Part shown: piece after piece, positions 58,501-63,985 of the stretch
Position numbering within the stretch: the stretch's first letter is position 1
Layout of the letters: every line of letters starts with the position of its first letter
NCBI GenBank assembly: GCA_024803745.1
Contig: JANJXV010000013.1
Location: forward strand, 34,018,001 to 34,082,000
Source of the DNA: Megascapheus bottae
Lineage: Eukaryota > Chordata > Mammalia > Rodentia > Geomyidae
Direction: 5' to 3'
DNA: 64,000 nt
Notes under the pieces: generated by a model
The model's database searches: none
Told to the model about the DNA's origin: nothing
Seen by the model: the letters and a program-made list of their open reading frames with translations, nothing else
Made by a program: the position numbers and the translations under genes

Positions 58501-61059
58501 ACACCCAGCAAGTTTGGCTAATTGTTGAGAGAAAATAGAATAGGCATCTGAAGTCTTATTTTTAAGTACACTTTTCCTTGGTTTGTATTCATATATTAGC
58601 ATGAAATTTACTTGATTACCAGTTCATCTCTTTGCAGCTCCTTCAGGGCAAAGATTTCCTTCCCCTTTTCATTAAACAATCTCCGTGCTGCAGAAGGCAA
58701 ATTTAAAGTTTCAGTGCACCTGTAGTAAGAGACACAAAAACTGACCTTGCATAAAGGAACTTTCTAGTAGTGGAGAAAAAAAAACTATAAGAAATTAAAC
58801 CCTGGATCATTAATAACTTTTCCCCCAGGGCTGTGAGTCAGTCAAGGTCCATCAGAGGGTTTTAAGTGCCAGTCAAGGAAAACATGTAGGCTACTCTAGG
58901 CCTCTATTTCTTTCTTTTTCTTTTCTTTCTTTCTTTCTGCCAGCCCTGGACCTTGAACTCAGAGCCTAAGCTCTGTCCTTGGACACTTTTTGCTCAAGAC
59001 TAGCACTTTGCCACTTGAGCTGCAGCATCACTTCCAACTTTTCTGTGTATGTGGTATTGAGGAATCAAACCTGGGCCTTCATGCATACTAGGTAAGCATT
59101 CTACCACTAGGCCACACTCCCAGCCCTTCTAAGACTACATTTCTTTTCTCCCAGGTTGCTGAGTGAAAATTTAAGGCTAGTGTTAAAAAGTGCTTAGCAC
59201 CTTGGCTTTTTCTGTTGCATCTGTGCTTGCATTTGGTTTTATTTTGTTGGCAGTACCGGGGTTTGAATTCAGGTTTGACACTTGCTGGGCAGGTGCTCTA
59301 CTGCTTGATTCATGCCCAGATGCTTTCCCTAAGATCACTAAAATCACATCTATCACCGGGAAGCTCTTCATGTTTCTCCACCAGAAGGGATTCTCTCTAA
59401 CCACTTAATTCCCTTTGAGATATAATTACTTTTAGCCTGGTTAGATGCTGAACGTTGATTTTTCTCCCTCCCAAGATAGAACTGTGCAAGCCCTGTGAAT
59501 ATAGAGGCAAAAGACAGTTTCTTTCTTCCCAGCAGAGTCACCCATCTAATCAGTGTTAGAGACAAGCCACCCAGCAGTGCAGTGTTGTCACTGGCCTGTG
59601 TGCCTTAAGAACAAAGAAAAAAATGAGTCACTTAAGTGACCTTTGGGTTGGATTTTAAAGGCTGCATGGCATTCATCAAGAAGCGCTAGAGATGAATGTA
59701 TGGATAACAGAAGACCCAAATGAAGCAGAGAAAGAGGACCAATTCGAAAGCATTGGGGATTTCAGACCAATGAACCTAGCTTCTAGGTCCTAAAGAATGG
59801 GAGACTCCTGAAGGCATTAGAGTGGATGTGTGGTATGTTATTTAAGTTTGCCTTCTAGAAAGCTGACATCCAGAGGACTGGGGGTAGCAGAGGCTGAATC
59901 CTCTATAGCCAGTCCGGAACAGACATAATAAAGCAGAATGTGCATTAGGAGAGCGCCTGGAGACAATGCATTTCCTAGAGTCCTGTTGTGATTTCCCAGC
60001 CTATGGAAGAAGAAAGTGAAAGATCTTTGCCAAAGATATTTGACATTACAATGTGCTGTTTCTACTGAAATAAGAGGTGATTTTTCAGCTCACCAGCAAG
60101 GGTCAGTTACATGTTTCTTTTTCTTTTCCTTTGTGACAGTACTGATGTGTGAAGTCAGGGTGTTGTGCTTGCTAGGCAAGCTCTCAACCACTTGAACCAA
60201 ACCCTTCCGCCCTTTTTTGCACTTTGTTCGTTGTTTTATGATAGGGCCTCACATTTCTTTTTTTGCCTAGGCTGCCCTGGAATTGTGATCTTCAGATCTC
60301 TACCTCCCCCTTCACCAACATAACTGCAATTAGAAGTGGAGGCCACTCTGCCCAGGGGCATCATCATAGAATAATCTGATATTACAGCTAGAATGTATGG
60401 CCGCATGAAGCAGGCAGTCAGGTCTTCTGCTATGTGGAGGCAAAACCCTAGTGAGGAGGTTCTTTGACTGTCAGCCCCGGTGTTGGGCGGGTAGCCATAT
60501 GGACTGCTTCAATTTATCGAGAGCCTGGAACACAGGAGTATTAGCAGGAGCTGGTTCCCCACAAGGCTATATATCTCAACACAACCCAGACATCCATGAG
60601 AGAACAGAGTATCTGGACAAGGAGGACCTGAGTCTTGAACATCCATAATCAACCAAATACAAATCCAGGAACACTACAGTGAAATTATGAAGTGCATTTT
60701 TTAATGATATTCACTTATATTTACAGAGTTAAGAGTCGAGAAAGCTAGAGGGAACTTGCTGAACACTGAATTTTGGTGGGAAAATGTTTAATTAGCATTG
60801 GTCTCATAAAGTCATAAAATTAACATATATCATAGATTACAACCTTTAGAATCATATTAGTAGCTTTTTCTTATGTCGGTATAAATATATTGTGTCATCC
60901 ATTACATATAGCCATTCAGGCATACAAATAAAAAATATCGTTGTAATTAGGATAGGAAATATTTACCTCTCCAAAAGATGATGGAATTCAATCTGATTTA
61001 TATCTATTACTGAGTCTCTCTTAACCCAGACTTTCTGTTTCCTTTCAGTTTTAGCATTT
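15790..61059 (-). CDS. DCDC1: DCDC1, C-terminal half, 17 coding exons (partial, 5' end outside window)
   Basis: Joined exons (minus-strand order): 61059-60967, 58719-58620, 55656-55521, 54512-54365, 50700-50542, 49226-49026, 47572-47479, 44493-44326, 41493-41308, 39745-39542, 38488-38287, 37699-37547, 36817-36716, 32447-32311, 31081-30902, 19017-18867, 15905-15790. They total 2530 bp and give 842 residues plus stop with continuous phase. Seen: DCX signatures at segment residues about 10-75, 471-610 and 731-800 (for example [58 protein letters not shown]), Q-x-W ricin-B-like motifs at about 215-350, and CxxCxxC at 382-388. Known: DCX domains bind tubulin, and the DCDC5 part was reported to act with dynein and Rab8 at the cytokinetic midbody. 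Human DCDC1 is roughly twice this length. Inference: an intact ortholog, since no stop or frameshift was seen. The name rests on domain order and recognition, without a search. Confidence 0.9.
15946..16056 (+). mobile_element. L1 3' end fragment with GAAA-expanded tail
   Basis: AACCCCTCTATACATTATCC and AATAAAATAC are followed by a GAAA/GGAA-expanded tail at 16010-16056, which is directly abutted by a B1-like SINE. It lies just upstream of (and on the opposite strand to) the DCDC1 terminal exon acceptor. Confidence 0.65.
16057..16285 (+). mobile_element. B1 + ID-like composite SINE
   Basis: Forward copy: GCCGGGCACGGCTATAATCC, CTACTCAGGAGGCTGAGATC, CTCTTATCTCCTGTTAACCT, then the ID-like end and an A tail. 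It lies in the last DCDC1 intron. Confidence 0.87.
16653..16676 (+). promoter_or_regulatory. MAF/AP-1-like site next to an E-box
   Basis: TGATGACTCAGC (16653-16664) fits a MAF half-site/AP-1 element. CCCCACCTGCTA, with a CACCTG E-box, follows directly. It lies in repeat-free sequence of the last DCDC1 intron. Single motif matches are common by chance. Confidence 0.3.
17900..18100 (+). mobile_element. ID-like dimeric SINE, young-looking
   Basis: Full dimer with an A tail of about 18 and the exact 14-bp duplication AAAGACAAAAATTC at 17886-17899 and 18101-18114. It sits in the last DCDC1 intron, antisense to the gene. Confidence 0.93.
18533..18728 (-). mobile_element. ID-like dimeric SINE
   Basis: Reverse dimer (CTACCACTAGGCCAAACTCC end), flanked by GTAAACTGAA / GTAAATTGAA. 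It ends about 140 bp from the DCDC1 exon at 18867, on that exon's donor side. Confidence 0.88.
18867..19017 (-). CDS. DCDC1: DCDC1 exon: second half of third DCX domain
   Basis: 151 bp, acceptor TTGAATTTCAG, donor CAAG|GTATGG, phase 0 to 1. It encodes [20 protein letters not shown], then [20 protein letters not shown] and STGHGF. This is a complete DCX second half with the G-K-L turn and the closing C-V-S-T-G strand. Confidence 0.96.
19712..19956 (-). mobile_element. B1 + ID-like composite SINE
   Basis: Reverse copy with a (TTTA)n tail, TTAATTGGAGATAAGAATCT and GTAACTAGGATTACAGGAAT. Flanks AAAAGGTTTT / AAAAGGGTTG may be the duplication. Confidence 0.85.
20868..21070 (+). mobile_element. MIR SINE
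   Basis: Order expected for MIR: CATGATAATAGCTAAAATGT, GATAAGAAAACTAGAGAAGG, CAAGACCACATTGCTAGTAA. Forward orientation, antisense to DCDC1. Confidence 0.7.
21900..22221 (+). repeat. Tandem units of about 106 bp in the L1 5' UTR
   Basis: A unit beginning CCAGGCCATTGAC starts at 21900, 22006 and 22110, with a fourth partial start at 22217 (periods 106, 104 and 107). Each unit includes GCTAAGACCCAGCACC and CAACAGGCTCCTCTCCC. These are GC-rich promoter-like repeats, as known for rodent L1 5' regions in general. The units differ by about 10-15% by eye. Confidence 0.85.
22966..23254 (+). pseudogene. L1 ORF1 C-terminal domain remnant
   Basis: An open frame encodes the conserved ORF1p C-terminal region: [20 protein letters not shown], then [18 protein letters not shown] and [12 protein letters not shown], ending at a TAG. 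The coiled coil and RRM that should precede it are absent. The 22690-22965 stretch upstream is T/C-rich and not ORF1-like, so about two thirds of ORF1 is deleted or replaced. Confidence 0.9.
23410..27246 (+). pseudogene. L1 ORF2 (endonuclease and reverse transcriptase), multiply broken
   Basis: It starts at ATG 23410 with [20 protein letters not shown] (endonuclease). GDFNT near 23840 and SDHKGIKLE near 24090 mark catalytic endonuclease motifs. RT motifs include [10 protein letters not shown] (24.85 kb), [18 protein letters not shown] (25.0 kb), [15 protein letters not shown] (25.2 kb) and LLADD at 25.51 kb, where a TAG follows at once. The C-terminal Cys/His cluster is CWRGCGQEG...HCWWEC (26.8 kb). 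Frameshifts near 23.62 and 25.07 kb and stops near 24.14, 24.36, 24.50 and 24.86 kb inactivate it. Confidence 0.93.
27247..27655 (+). repeat. L1 3' UTR and tail
   Basis: It contains a G-rich run (about 27506-27540), the segment GTATCAATGTATGTGAATTA, and the AATTACAATAAAAAATATTT end. The same sequence recurs as 5'-truncated copies elsewhere in the window, so it defines the local L1 subfamily. Confidence 0.9.
29722..29900 (+). mobile_element. Degraded B1 + ID-like composite SINE
   Basis: CCACTCAGGAGGCTGAGATC and TTTAATTAATTAGCAAAAAG, with a weak ID-like end. Confidence 0.6.
29995..30192 (+). mobile_element. ID-like dimeric SINE, young-looking
   Basis: Full dimer with the exact 14-bp duplication AAAGATAAAATGTC at 29981-29994 and 30193-30206. 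It is nearly identical to the copies at 17.9 and 33.5 kb. Confidence 0.93.
30216..30410 (+). mobile_element. Degraded B1 + ID-like composite SINE
   Basis: CCTGTAACCCCAAATATACC, AGAGAGGCAGGAGAATGATG, and a late ID-like part CTTAGCAAGCATGAGACTTT. Confidence 0.6.
30795..30897 (+). mobile_element. MIR fragment next to a DCDC1 exon
   Basis: GCCCATTTCACAGGTGAGAA, CCTCAGAGAATTAAATTCTA and GTAGAATTGAACCCTC match the MIR 3' half. The fragment ends a few bases from the donor of the exon at 30902. Confidence 0.65.
30902..31081 (-). CDS. DCDC1: DCDC1 exon: first half of third DCX domain
   Basis: 180 bp, acceptor TTTCCTGACAG, donor AGAG|GTAAAT, phase 0 to 0. A Ser/Gln/Lys linker ([20 protein letters not shown]) leads to [20 protein letters not shown] and GKSISE, a DCX first half (V-x-V-x-x-N-G). 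The next exon supplies LLDNCSS to complete the fold. Confidence 0.94.
32311..32447 (-). CDS. DCDC1: DCDC1 exon: linker [18 protein letters not shown]
   Basis: 137 bp, acceptor with a strong pyrimidine tract (CTTGCCTCCCCAG), donor AGAG|GTATGC, phase 1 to 0. It encodes a proline-rich linker, then [20 protein letters not shown] and IRLTE. An open frame extends 115 bp further upstream to another AG at 32562, but that start is in phase 0 and cannot join the phase-1 exon before it. I therefore chose the inner acceptor. Confidence 0.9.
33470..33663 (+). mobile_element. ID-like dimeric SINE, young-looking
   Basis: Full dimer with the exact 17-bp duplication AAGAAAGTAATATTTTA at 33453-33469 and 33664-33680. 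It is intronic in DCDC1, antisense. Confidence 0.93.
33686..33775 (+). mobile_element. L1 3' end fragment
   Basis: GGGTATCAATGTATGAGAAG and AACTGTAACCCCTCTATAGA match the L1 3' UTR end, followed by an A-rich tail. It lies immediately after the SINE at 33470. Confidence 0.75.
33962..34118 (+). mobile_element. Older L1-like 3' end
   Basis: A purine-rich lead (GAGTTGAGATGAGTGGGGTA) runs into ACACTGCAG and then TGTTGAATTGAAACCCCTTT, GTGCAACCATTT and AATAAA. Related ends occur near 8.26, 38.80, 50.27 and 56.29 kb. The GATCAA-to-ATTGAAACCCC pattern resembles older rodent L1 3' ends, inferred by eye. Confidence 0.5.
36716..36817 (-). CDS. DCDC1: DCDC1 exon: basic helical segment
   Basis: 102 bp, acceptor TTATATTAG, donor AAAG|GTCAGT, phase 1 to 1. 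It encodes [20 protein letters not shown] followed by [12 protein letters not shown]: charged, Leu-spaced and probably a single helix or short coiled coil. The last codon is shared with [12 protein letters not shown] of the next exon. Confidence 0.9.
37547..37699 (-). CDS. DCDC1: DCDC1 exon: end of second DCX domain (VSCGEPF)
   Basis: 153 bp, acceptor TTCTTTTCCAG, donor AATG|GTGAGT, phase 1 to 1. It encodes an insertion ([20 protein letters not shown]) and then [15 protein letters not shown], the closing strand of the DCX fold. The domain is therefore longer than usual because of an acidic/basic insert of about 50 residues spread over this and the previous exon. Confidence 0.93.
38287..38488 (-). 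CDS. DCDC1: DCDC1 exon: second half of second DCX domain
   Basis: 202 bp, acceptor GTTATGTAG, phase 0 to 1. The start was set at CTT CTT ACA rather than at a nearby AG, because this restores [20 protein letters not shown]. After [20 protein letters not shown] comes an acidic insertion. The donor AAAG|GTTGGC is weak: +3 to +6 do not match consensus. Confidence 0.93.
39119..39150 (+). repeat. (GT)n microsatellite
   Basis: 16 uninterrupted GT units in the intron between the exons at 38287 and 39542. Confidence 0.97.
39542..39745 (-). CDS. DCDC1: DCDC1 exon: helix plus first half of second DCX domain
   Basis: 204 bp, acceptor ACAAATCAG, donor CATG|GTAAAT, phase 0 to 0. A helical Glu/Leu stretch ([18 protein letters not shown]) is followed by [20 protein letters not shown] and AKTFPM. 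This is a textbook DCX first half (I-x-x-Y-R-N-G-x(4)-G-x-L-I-V). Confidence 0.95.
40054..40283 (-). mobile_element. B1 + ID-like composite SINE
   Basis: Reverse copy: TCATGGGGCTTGAACTTGGT, TTAATTGGAGACAAGAGTCT, GATTACAGGAGTGAGCCACC. The flanking GGAATTTTTT is repeated on both sides. Confidence 0.87.
41308..41493 (-). CDS. DCDC1: DCDC1 exon: CxxCxxC motif
   Basis: 186 bp, acceptor CTTGTGTTAG, donor AAAG|GTATGC, phase 0 to 0. It encodes [20 protein letters not shown] and continues with a third nearby cysteine, giving C-x2-C-x2-C in a basic context. Two more cysteines are not clustered in the following 30 residues except one at FLCAS, so a complete zinc site is uncertain. Confidence 0.92.
41908..42110 (+). 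mobile_element. ID-like dimeric SINE, diverged
   Basis: It has GCTGGGAGTTTGGCTTAGTG and a shortened linker: the ACATAGAAAAAAGCC segment is reduced to AGAGCCA. The right monomer and A-rich tail are present. Flanking CAAAACCA may be the duplication. Confidence 0.85.
42246..42545 (-). mobile_element. Degraded B1/ID-like copies
   Basis: Reverse, two pieces: one at 42255-42465 (ATTTGAACTCAGGTCCCTGC to GAGTAGGATTACTAGTATGA) and a second ID-like start at 42478-42545 (CGGGGTTTGAACTAAGGGCA). Confidence 0.6.
43995..44110 (+). mobile_element. B1 SINE
   Basis: AGCTGTGCATAGTGGCACAT, then CTTGGGCTACAGAGCAACAC and TTGTCTGAAAAG: a single B1 monomer in forward orientation. Confidence 0.75.
44126..44228 (+). 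mobile_element. L1 3' end fragment
   Basis: TATGTGAGAAGTAATGCACC and CTGTAACCCCTCTATACGTT with AATAAA and an A tail, the same terminus as the 27.6-kb L1 but a diverged subfamily. It ends about 100 bp from a DCDC1 exon donor. Confidence 0.75.
44326..44493 (-). CDS. DCDC1: DCDC1 exon: ricin-B-like repeat with N-Q-K-W
   Basis: 168 bp, acceptor TTTGTTTTCAG, donor CCA|GTAAGT, phase 0 to 0. It contains [19 protein letters not shown], a second Q-x-W motif, and ends in IIKENIDQP. The junction continues as [15 protein letters not shown] in the next exon. Confidence 0.92.
44688..44740 (+). mobile_element. Poly(A)-only insertion with 16-bp duplication
   Basis: AGAAATGTCATGAATC occurs at 44688-44703 and 44725-44740, separated by 21 bp of almost pure A (one G and one T). 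The structure is that of an L1-machinery insertion that retained only a tail. Confidence 0.75.
44985..45150 (-). mobile_element. Degraded B1 + ID-like composite, partial
   Basis: TTTTGTCAGTTAATTGGTGA, GCCCAGGCTGAATTTGAACT and AGTAGGTTTACAGGCATAAG. Confidence 0.65.
45782..45856 (+). repeat. A-rich tandem repeat (unit about 16 bp)
   Basis: ATGAAGAAAAAAAAGA repeats three times with small changes: a minisatellite probably grown from a poly(A) tail. Confidence 0.9.
47199..47391 (-). mobile_element. ID-like dimeric SINE
   Basis: Reverse dimer with the duplication TGACAGCTATTTTTT / TGACAGCTATATTTTTTT. It ends about 90 bp from the donor of the DCDC1 exon at 47479. Confidence 0.9.
47479..47572 (-). 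CDS. DCDC1: DCDC1 exon: ricin-B-like repeat continuation
   Basis: 94 bp, acceptor TTTTCTCAAG, strong donor CAG|GTAAGG, phase 2 to 0. It encodes [20 protein letters not shown], matching the strand pattern of a second trefoil repeat (N-P-D-L-V-L-x-V). Confidence 0.91.
47573..49025 (-). other. DCDC1 intron with a GC-richer unique stretch
   Basis: No SINE. The part at 47740-48300 is notably C/T-rich and GC-richer than neighbouring introns, and chance ORFs there reach 96 codons on the plus strand. No protein resemblance was found, so it is treated as non-coding. Confidence 0.45.
49026..49226 (-). CDS. DCDC1: DCDC1 exon: ricin-B-like repeat with H-Q-H-W
   Basis: 201 bp, acceptor TTTGTCTCAG, donor GCAG|GTAATC, phase 2 to 2. 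The translated [20 protein letters not shown] is followed by [19 protein letters not shown], a beta-trefoil pattern (strand, D-G-x-I, then Q-x-W). This is a ricin-B-lectin-like repeat, which is a known component of DCDC1. Sugar binding cannot be judged from sequence. Confidence 0.92.
50150..50340 (+). mobile_element. Older L1-like 3' end
   Basis: A purine-rich lead with GTGAAAGAGTGAGTGGGTAG, then GATCAAGATGCACTGTATTC and a degraded terminus. It shares the pattern of the 33.96- and 56.1-kb copies. Confidence 0.4.
50542..50700 (-). CDS. DCDC1: DCDC1 exon: linker before the ricin-like region
   Basis: 159 bp, acceptor GGCTCTATAG, donor ACAG|GTACAA, phase 2 to 2. It encodes a basic start ([19 protein letters not shown]) and then a Glu/Lys-rich segment ([17 protein letters not shown]). 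No domain is recognised. Phase joins both neighbours. Confidence 0.87.
51187..51240 (+). repeat. (TA)n-rich tract
   Basis: TATATATGTATATATATACA and further TA steps, about 50 bp. Self-complementary. Confidence 0.9.
51712..51870 (+). mobile_element. L2/MIR3-like old repeat
   Basis: AACAATATTTATTGAACAAT, ATGTCAGGCACAGAGTTCTA and ACAGAGCTTATGTCCTAGTG. A similar fragment lies at about 50037-50150. Confidence 0.6.
52290..52465 (-). mobile_element. B1 + ID-like composite, cut short
   Basis: Reverse copy with GTCATGGGGCTTGAACTCTG and GATTAATTGGAGATGAGTCT. It stops inside the B1 part (CCCAGACTGGCTTCAA). Confidence 0.8.
52488..52532 (+). repeat. (GT)n microsatellite
   Basis: About 22 uninterrupted GT units abutting a reverse SINE. 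Confidence 0.97.
52533..52673 (-). mobile_element. ID-like SINE, mostly left monomer
   Basis: Reverse copy after a (GT)n tract: TATGTATGTGGTACCGAGGA and CAAGCACTCAACCACTAGGT are recognisable. The right-monomer end is replaced by the microsatellite. Confidence 0.8.
52902..53526 (-). mobile_element. 5'-truncated L1 with probable 3' transduction
   Basis: Reverse-orientation L1: the last codons of ORF2 and the 3' UTR occupy about 53004-53509. Beyond the L1 end (AATAAAAATATATGGAAAAAG on the minus strand) lie about 80 bp of unrelated DNA with its own AATAAA and a short A tail (52919-53003). The whole unit is bracketed by a perfect 17-bp duplication, CCAGTTCATCTATTCTT, at 52902-52918 and 53510-53526. 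Confidence 0.88.
54365..54512 (-). CDS. DCDC1: DCDC1 exon: acidic and basic linker
   Basis: 148 bp, acceptor CTTGTTTTAG, strong donor TTCT|GTAAGT, phase 1 to 2. It encodes a Gln/Glu-rich linker (for example [18 protein letters not shown]) with no recognised fold. It is accepted because phase is kept on both sides and both splice sites are strong. Confidence 0.85.
55521..55656 (-). CDS. DCDC1: DCDC1 exon: end of DCX domain (VYVSCGEHW)
   Basis: 136 bp, acceptor TTTGGTAG, donor GAAG|GTGAGC, phase 0 to 1. It opens with [15 protein letters not shown], the terminal beta-strand typical of DCX domains (V-Y-V-S-x-G-E), followed by a charged linker with several Gln, Lys and Arg. One frame is open throughout. 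Confidence 0.92.
56095..56350 (+). mobile_element. Older L1-like 3' end
   Basis: A purine-rich stretch leads to GATCTGATCAAAATGCTCTG and ATTGTAATCCCCCTGTAAAA, then AATAAA. It is similar in order to the copy at 33.96 kb. The family assignment is tentative. Confidence 0.45.
57118..57314 (+). mobile_element. ID-like dimeric SINE
   Basis: Full dimer of the TGGTAGAGTGC subtype with an A tail and the exact 14-bp duplication AAAAAGCACAATGA at 57104-57117 and 57315-57328. Confidence 0.93.
57797..57832 (+). repeat. (GAGACA)n short tandem repeat
   Basis: GAGAGAGACAGAGACAGAGA and further GAGACA units. Confidence 0.9.
58235..58511 (-). mobile_element. B1 + ID-like composite with an internal duplication
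   Basis: Reverse copy. The ID-like part is partly doubled: GGGCTTGGGTGCTGTCCCTGAG near 58280 and GGGCCTGGGTGTTGTCCCTGAG near 58335. It then continues through TTAATTGGAGATAAGAGTCT to AGGATTACAGGCATAAGCCA. Confidence 0.82.
58620..58719 (-). CDS. DCDC1: DCDC1 exon: core of DCX domain ([15 protein letters not shown])
   Basis: 100 bp, acceptor TACTACAG, donor CTG|GTAATC, one leading split-codon base, ends in phase 0. It encodes the DCX signature: a cysteine-started helix, then [15 protein letters not shown] and LKELQRDEL. This matches the usual form in which a helix is followed by R-x-(L/I)-(F/Y), a G-K turn and a final L-x-D-L. It is the most diagnostic exon of this domain. Confidence 0.93.
58938..59127 (-). 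mobile_element. ID-like dimeric SINE, diverged
   Basis: Reverse dimer preceded by a TTTC-expanded tail (58909-58937). It contains CCACTTGAGCTGCAGCATCA and GTAAGCATTCTACCACTAGG. Confidence 0.85.
59240..59320 (-). mobile_element. ID monomer SINE
   Basis: Reverse ID: GGCAGTACCGGGGTTTGAAT followed by CTGGGCAGGTGCTCTACTGC. Confidence 0.65.
60118..60358 (-). mobile_element. Degraded B1 + ID-like composite SINE
   Basis: TTGCTAGGCAAGCTCTCAAC, CCTAGGCTGCCCTGGAATTG and a weak terminal B1 part. Confidence 0.6.
60967..61059 (-). CDS. DCDC1: DCDC1 exon (first in window): start of a DCX domain
   Basis: 93 bp between a TTATTTCAG acceptor and a GAG|GTAAAT donor. It begins with one base of a split codon and ends with two. 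It encodes about 31 residues including [20 protein letters not shown], the first strand and LL-helix of a DCX fold. The other two frames contain stops. The C-terminal residues run directly into the [15 protein letters not shown] helix of the next exon, which confirms the junction. Confidence 0.88.
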
Positions 61060-63815
61060 CTGAAATAAATGAACCAAGATTTGATTACATTAGCATACAT
61101 TGTCAATCATCTCTCAACTTATTTCAATATATGAAAAATTTTAAGTTCTTAATTTGTCATGATTTGCCTAATCTGCCTTTCTTAAGAACATAGAATTTCA
61201 AAAGCTACCACAATTGAATATTAAACTTCTTTGTTACATCTTAAATATGGTATTAGGCAAACATACCTAGTAATTTATATAAAATCACATATTTAAATTA
61301 TTCTAATCTTGTTTTAATAGTGTCAAACACTCTGAGTTGTAAATTTATGAATTTTGAAAAAAAACCTCCGAGATGACATTATTTTGTCTGTGGTGTTTTA
61401 TTCATATAATAGTTCTATTATTAATTCAAATTGAAACATTTAAAAATAGAAAAGTAATGATCACCATGAAAAGGAAGCTTATGCACATTTTAAAATTAGG
61501 AACTACTGTGTGAAATTTTATGAAGTGAAAAATTATTCATAAAATATTCATTCATTCATTTATTCAGTCAGTCAGTCAGTCGATAAGTCAACTGATTTGG
61601 AGCCTAGTCTAAATCTGTGGTCTTTATTCACATGTTTAAAGTAACTCTTTCCCTGAGTATTTAATTCCTATGTCCACACCATAACATATGGCACATGAGC
61701 AAGTAGATAGCATGTTCAGGGTTCTCCATATCCTGGAAGGATACATAAGCTAGCATAGTAGTTGGTGCTATGTGAGGAATGGGGATCAAATAATTAGAGC
61801 GATGAAGTACAGTTACACCTAACTTGGAGAAAAGGAATGTGAAGTCAGGGGAACACCTAGAAATAAAATGTGAAGTTATTCTCAAAGAACTTTTCTTATC
61901 AAGATGGAAAGTAGGGGGTGATTGAGTGAAACAGGGTAGCAGCAGAGCCAGACAATTATACAGAATTAAGTCATAAAGGACTTTAAAGACTACATGAAAG
62001 ATATTGAGTAGTTCCAAGATCATAACTTACTAATAACGAAAACAGAGAAATTATTAAAATATGAGGTTTACTGGAATCATTTCTTCAAATTATTTAAAAT
62101 ATCACCTAAGATTTTTCCACATGTAGCTTACAGAACTGAATTTGCTAAGCCATAAAAATCATGTCTCAATGTATATGAATGTGACAGCTATTAGTAGGAT
62201 TAATTGGCAATATTTTGTCATTCACTAAGGGGAATAATCAACTAATAGTAAACAATGTTATTTGATCATCCTCTGGCTTATACAAGGAAGAACAAATGAT
62301 GGTGACAATCTCTCAAACCTTCTTAAATTGAATTAGTAAATAACTGAACAGTGCCATCTTACTAGACAAGAATTTTGCTACGAGAGAATTCAGTAGAACT
62401 TTCTTCTATAAGTTACTAGATCTATTAAAAGCAGCCTCAGAGGGATTCTGTTTTGCCCATCTCTAGAAAACCTTTCACTCTAGTGACAATATGAATAGTC
62501 AGTCCCTTCTGCAGGGAGACAACAGAGCCACCCAGCAGTTGACAGTCAAGTCTCCCTGTTAAAAGCTTCTGTATTAGTATTTACATTCAGCCAGTTGGGA
62601 AGGAGAGGAATGGTATGGACAGTTCTGCACAATACTTTTCAGAGAGCAAAGAAAAAAATTGATATCTAGTACAGTTATACTGTCAAATGTAGGCCAGGGT
62701 ATTTTAATGATTTGGGAATAGCTTCTCAAGTGGAGAACAAAGCAGCTTTCTGATCTCTAAATACTTGAAGATTCAGGACACATTGTTCCGTGAGCACAGC
62801 ATACCAATGATGTTCAAATTTGCCAGCTTCTCAAAATATGGTTGGGTTCTTTCACTGAACCAGGCAGTTTGAAACACTAATGTGATAAAATATTATCTGT
62901 ATATAACTTTGAACTAATTGACATCAAATAAAAAAAAACAAAATGTTCTAGAGACAGAAATAATGTGTTGACTCTGGGTATTTAGGAAAAAGTCATGCAT
63001 GCTTTAGAGGCACTGCCCTCACATTTTATATCCAGTAGTAAACTAATTATGAAATGTATGCGTCACAGATTTCAATTTCAGGCTTGACTTTACTTTGAAG
63101 ATTAATTTTTTTACTTTATCATCTTCCCAGGCAGTTCAGTAGACAGCCAATCTGAATGTTACCCATTGTTCAGTGATGTATGAAGTATATTTAATCAATG
63201 TGAAGAAAGTAATACTAGACTATTATCAGCCGCCTCAACTATCCTAAATATCTCAGAATAAAGGTCAAGAGGGAATCTTACTGGTAATTATATAAGAAAC
63301 AATGTGTGTAACCAATTCTTCCCATCAAAGCTTTTCAATGATCTGTGAGTCTTTGTCATGAACTGTGATAAAATTAGAGCAGGTAATTTTTCTAAAATGC
63401 TAGAGAAATACTGGTTATTTAGAAAGATTTCTTTTTCTCTAATTCTATGGTAAGCTCAAAATGGAGATCCAAGCTTTTCTACAAACTTTCTGGAAACTAG
63501 AATTGTTCATTAAATATTCCAAAAATGCATAATAGCAGTTTCAATTCGGAATTACAAAGTTATATTTAAGAAGCCGTGAGTGAATTCAGTTATTTTGAGA
63601 TATATTAATAAAACACAAGCAAAAGTGCTACTTCAAAATATACATAAATCATGAAGCTTTTTTAAAATCAGTTACTTATTTCTTACTTTGTATTTGTAGC
63701 CTTTAATCCCTAAAGTTAAGTTTCTGACATAGAAAGAAGGATTAACTTTTAATAGAAATTTCATCTTCAAATATCACTAGGATAGACTTTTTTCTAAATA
63801 AATATATAACTTCTG
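61060..63815. other. Upstream DCDC1 intron (no exon found)
   Basis: About 2.8 kb of AT-rich DNA with no SINE until 63.8 kb. It contains short CAGT/ATTC simple repeats near 61.55 kb. A stretch at about 61.7-62.03 kb is open on the minus strand for 120 codons, but it shows no codon bias or splice logic and reads like old repeat-derived sequence on the plus strand. The next upstream DCDC1 exon must end with two bases of a split codon, and I could not find a convincing one here. Confidence 0.5.
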
Positions 63816-63816
63816 T

Positions 63817-63985
63817 GCCGGGAGTGTGGCCCAGTGGTAGAGCGCTTGCCTAGCATGCACGAAGACCCAGGTTCAATTCCTCGGTACCAGAAGTGGTGCT
63901 GTGGCTCAAGTGGTAGAGTGCTAGCCTTGTGAAAGCCCAAGGACAGTGCTCAGCCCCTGAGTTCAAGCTCATTGACTGGCAAAAA
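63817..63985 (+). mobile_element. ID-like dimeric SINE with a linker deletion
   Basis: GCCGGGAGTGTGGCCCAGTG start. The usual ACATACATAGAAAAAAGCC linker is missing between GGTACC and AGAAGTGGTGC. A short tail reaches the window edge. Confidence 0.88.

Larger units (their letters stand above)
15906..60966 (-). other. DCDC1: DCDC1 introns (16) between the annotated exons
   Basis: Intron lengths in window order (left to right) are 2961, 11884, 1229, 4268, 729, 587, 1053, 1562, 2832, 2985, 1453, 1315, 3664, 1008, 2963 and 2247 bp. All are GT-AG. Outside the repeats listed separately they are AT-rich sequence without recognisable genes. The 11.9-kb intron owes more than half its length to one LINE-1. 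Confidence 0.85.

Noticed and set aside
61661..62023. 120-codon open frame on the minus strand
   Set aside because: No domain, no splice-site logic and a hydrophobic, Cys/His-scattered composition. The plus strand reads like old repeat-derived DNA. Treated as chance.
63300..63390. Possible upstream DCDC1 exon (acceptor TTTTATCACAG, short open stretch on minus)
   Set aside because: The donor (GTTACA) is poor and the encoded peptide has no DCX or linker resemblance, so I could not support it.
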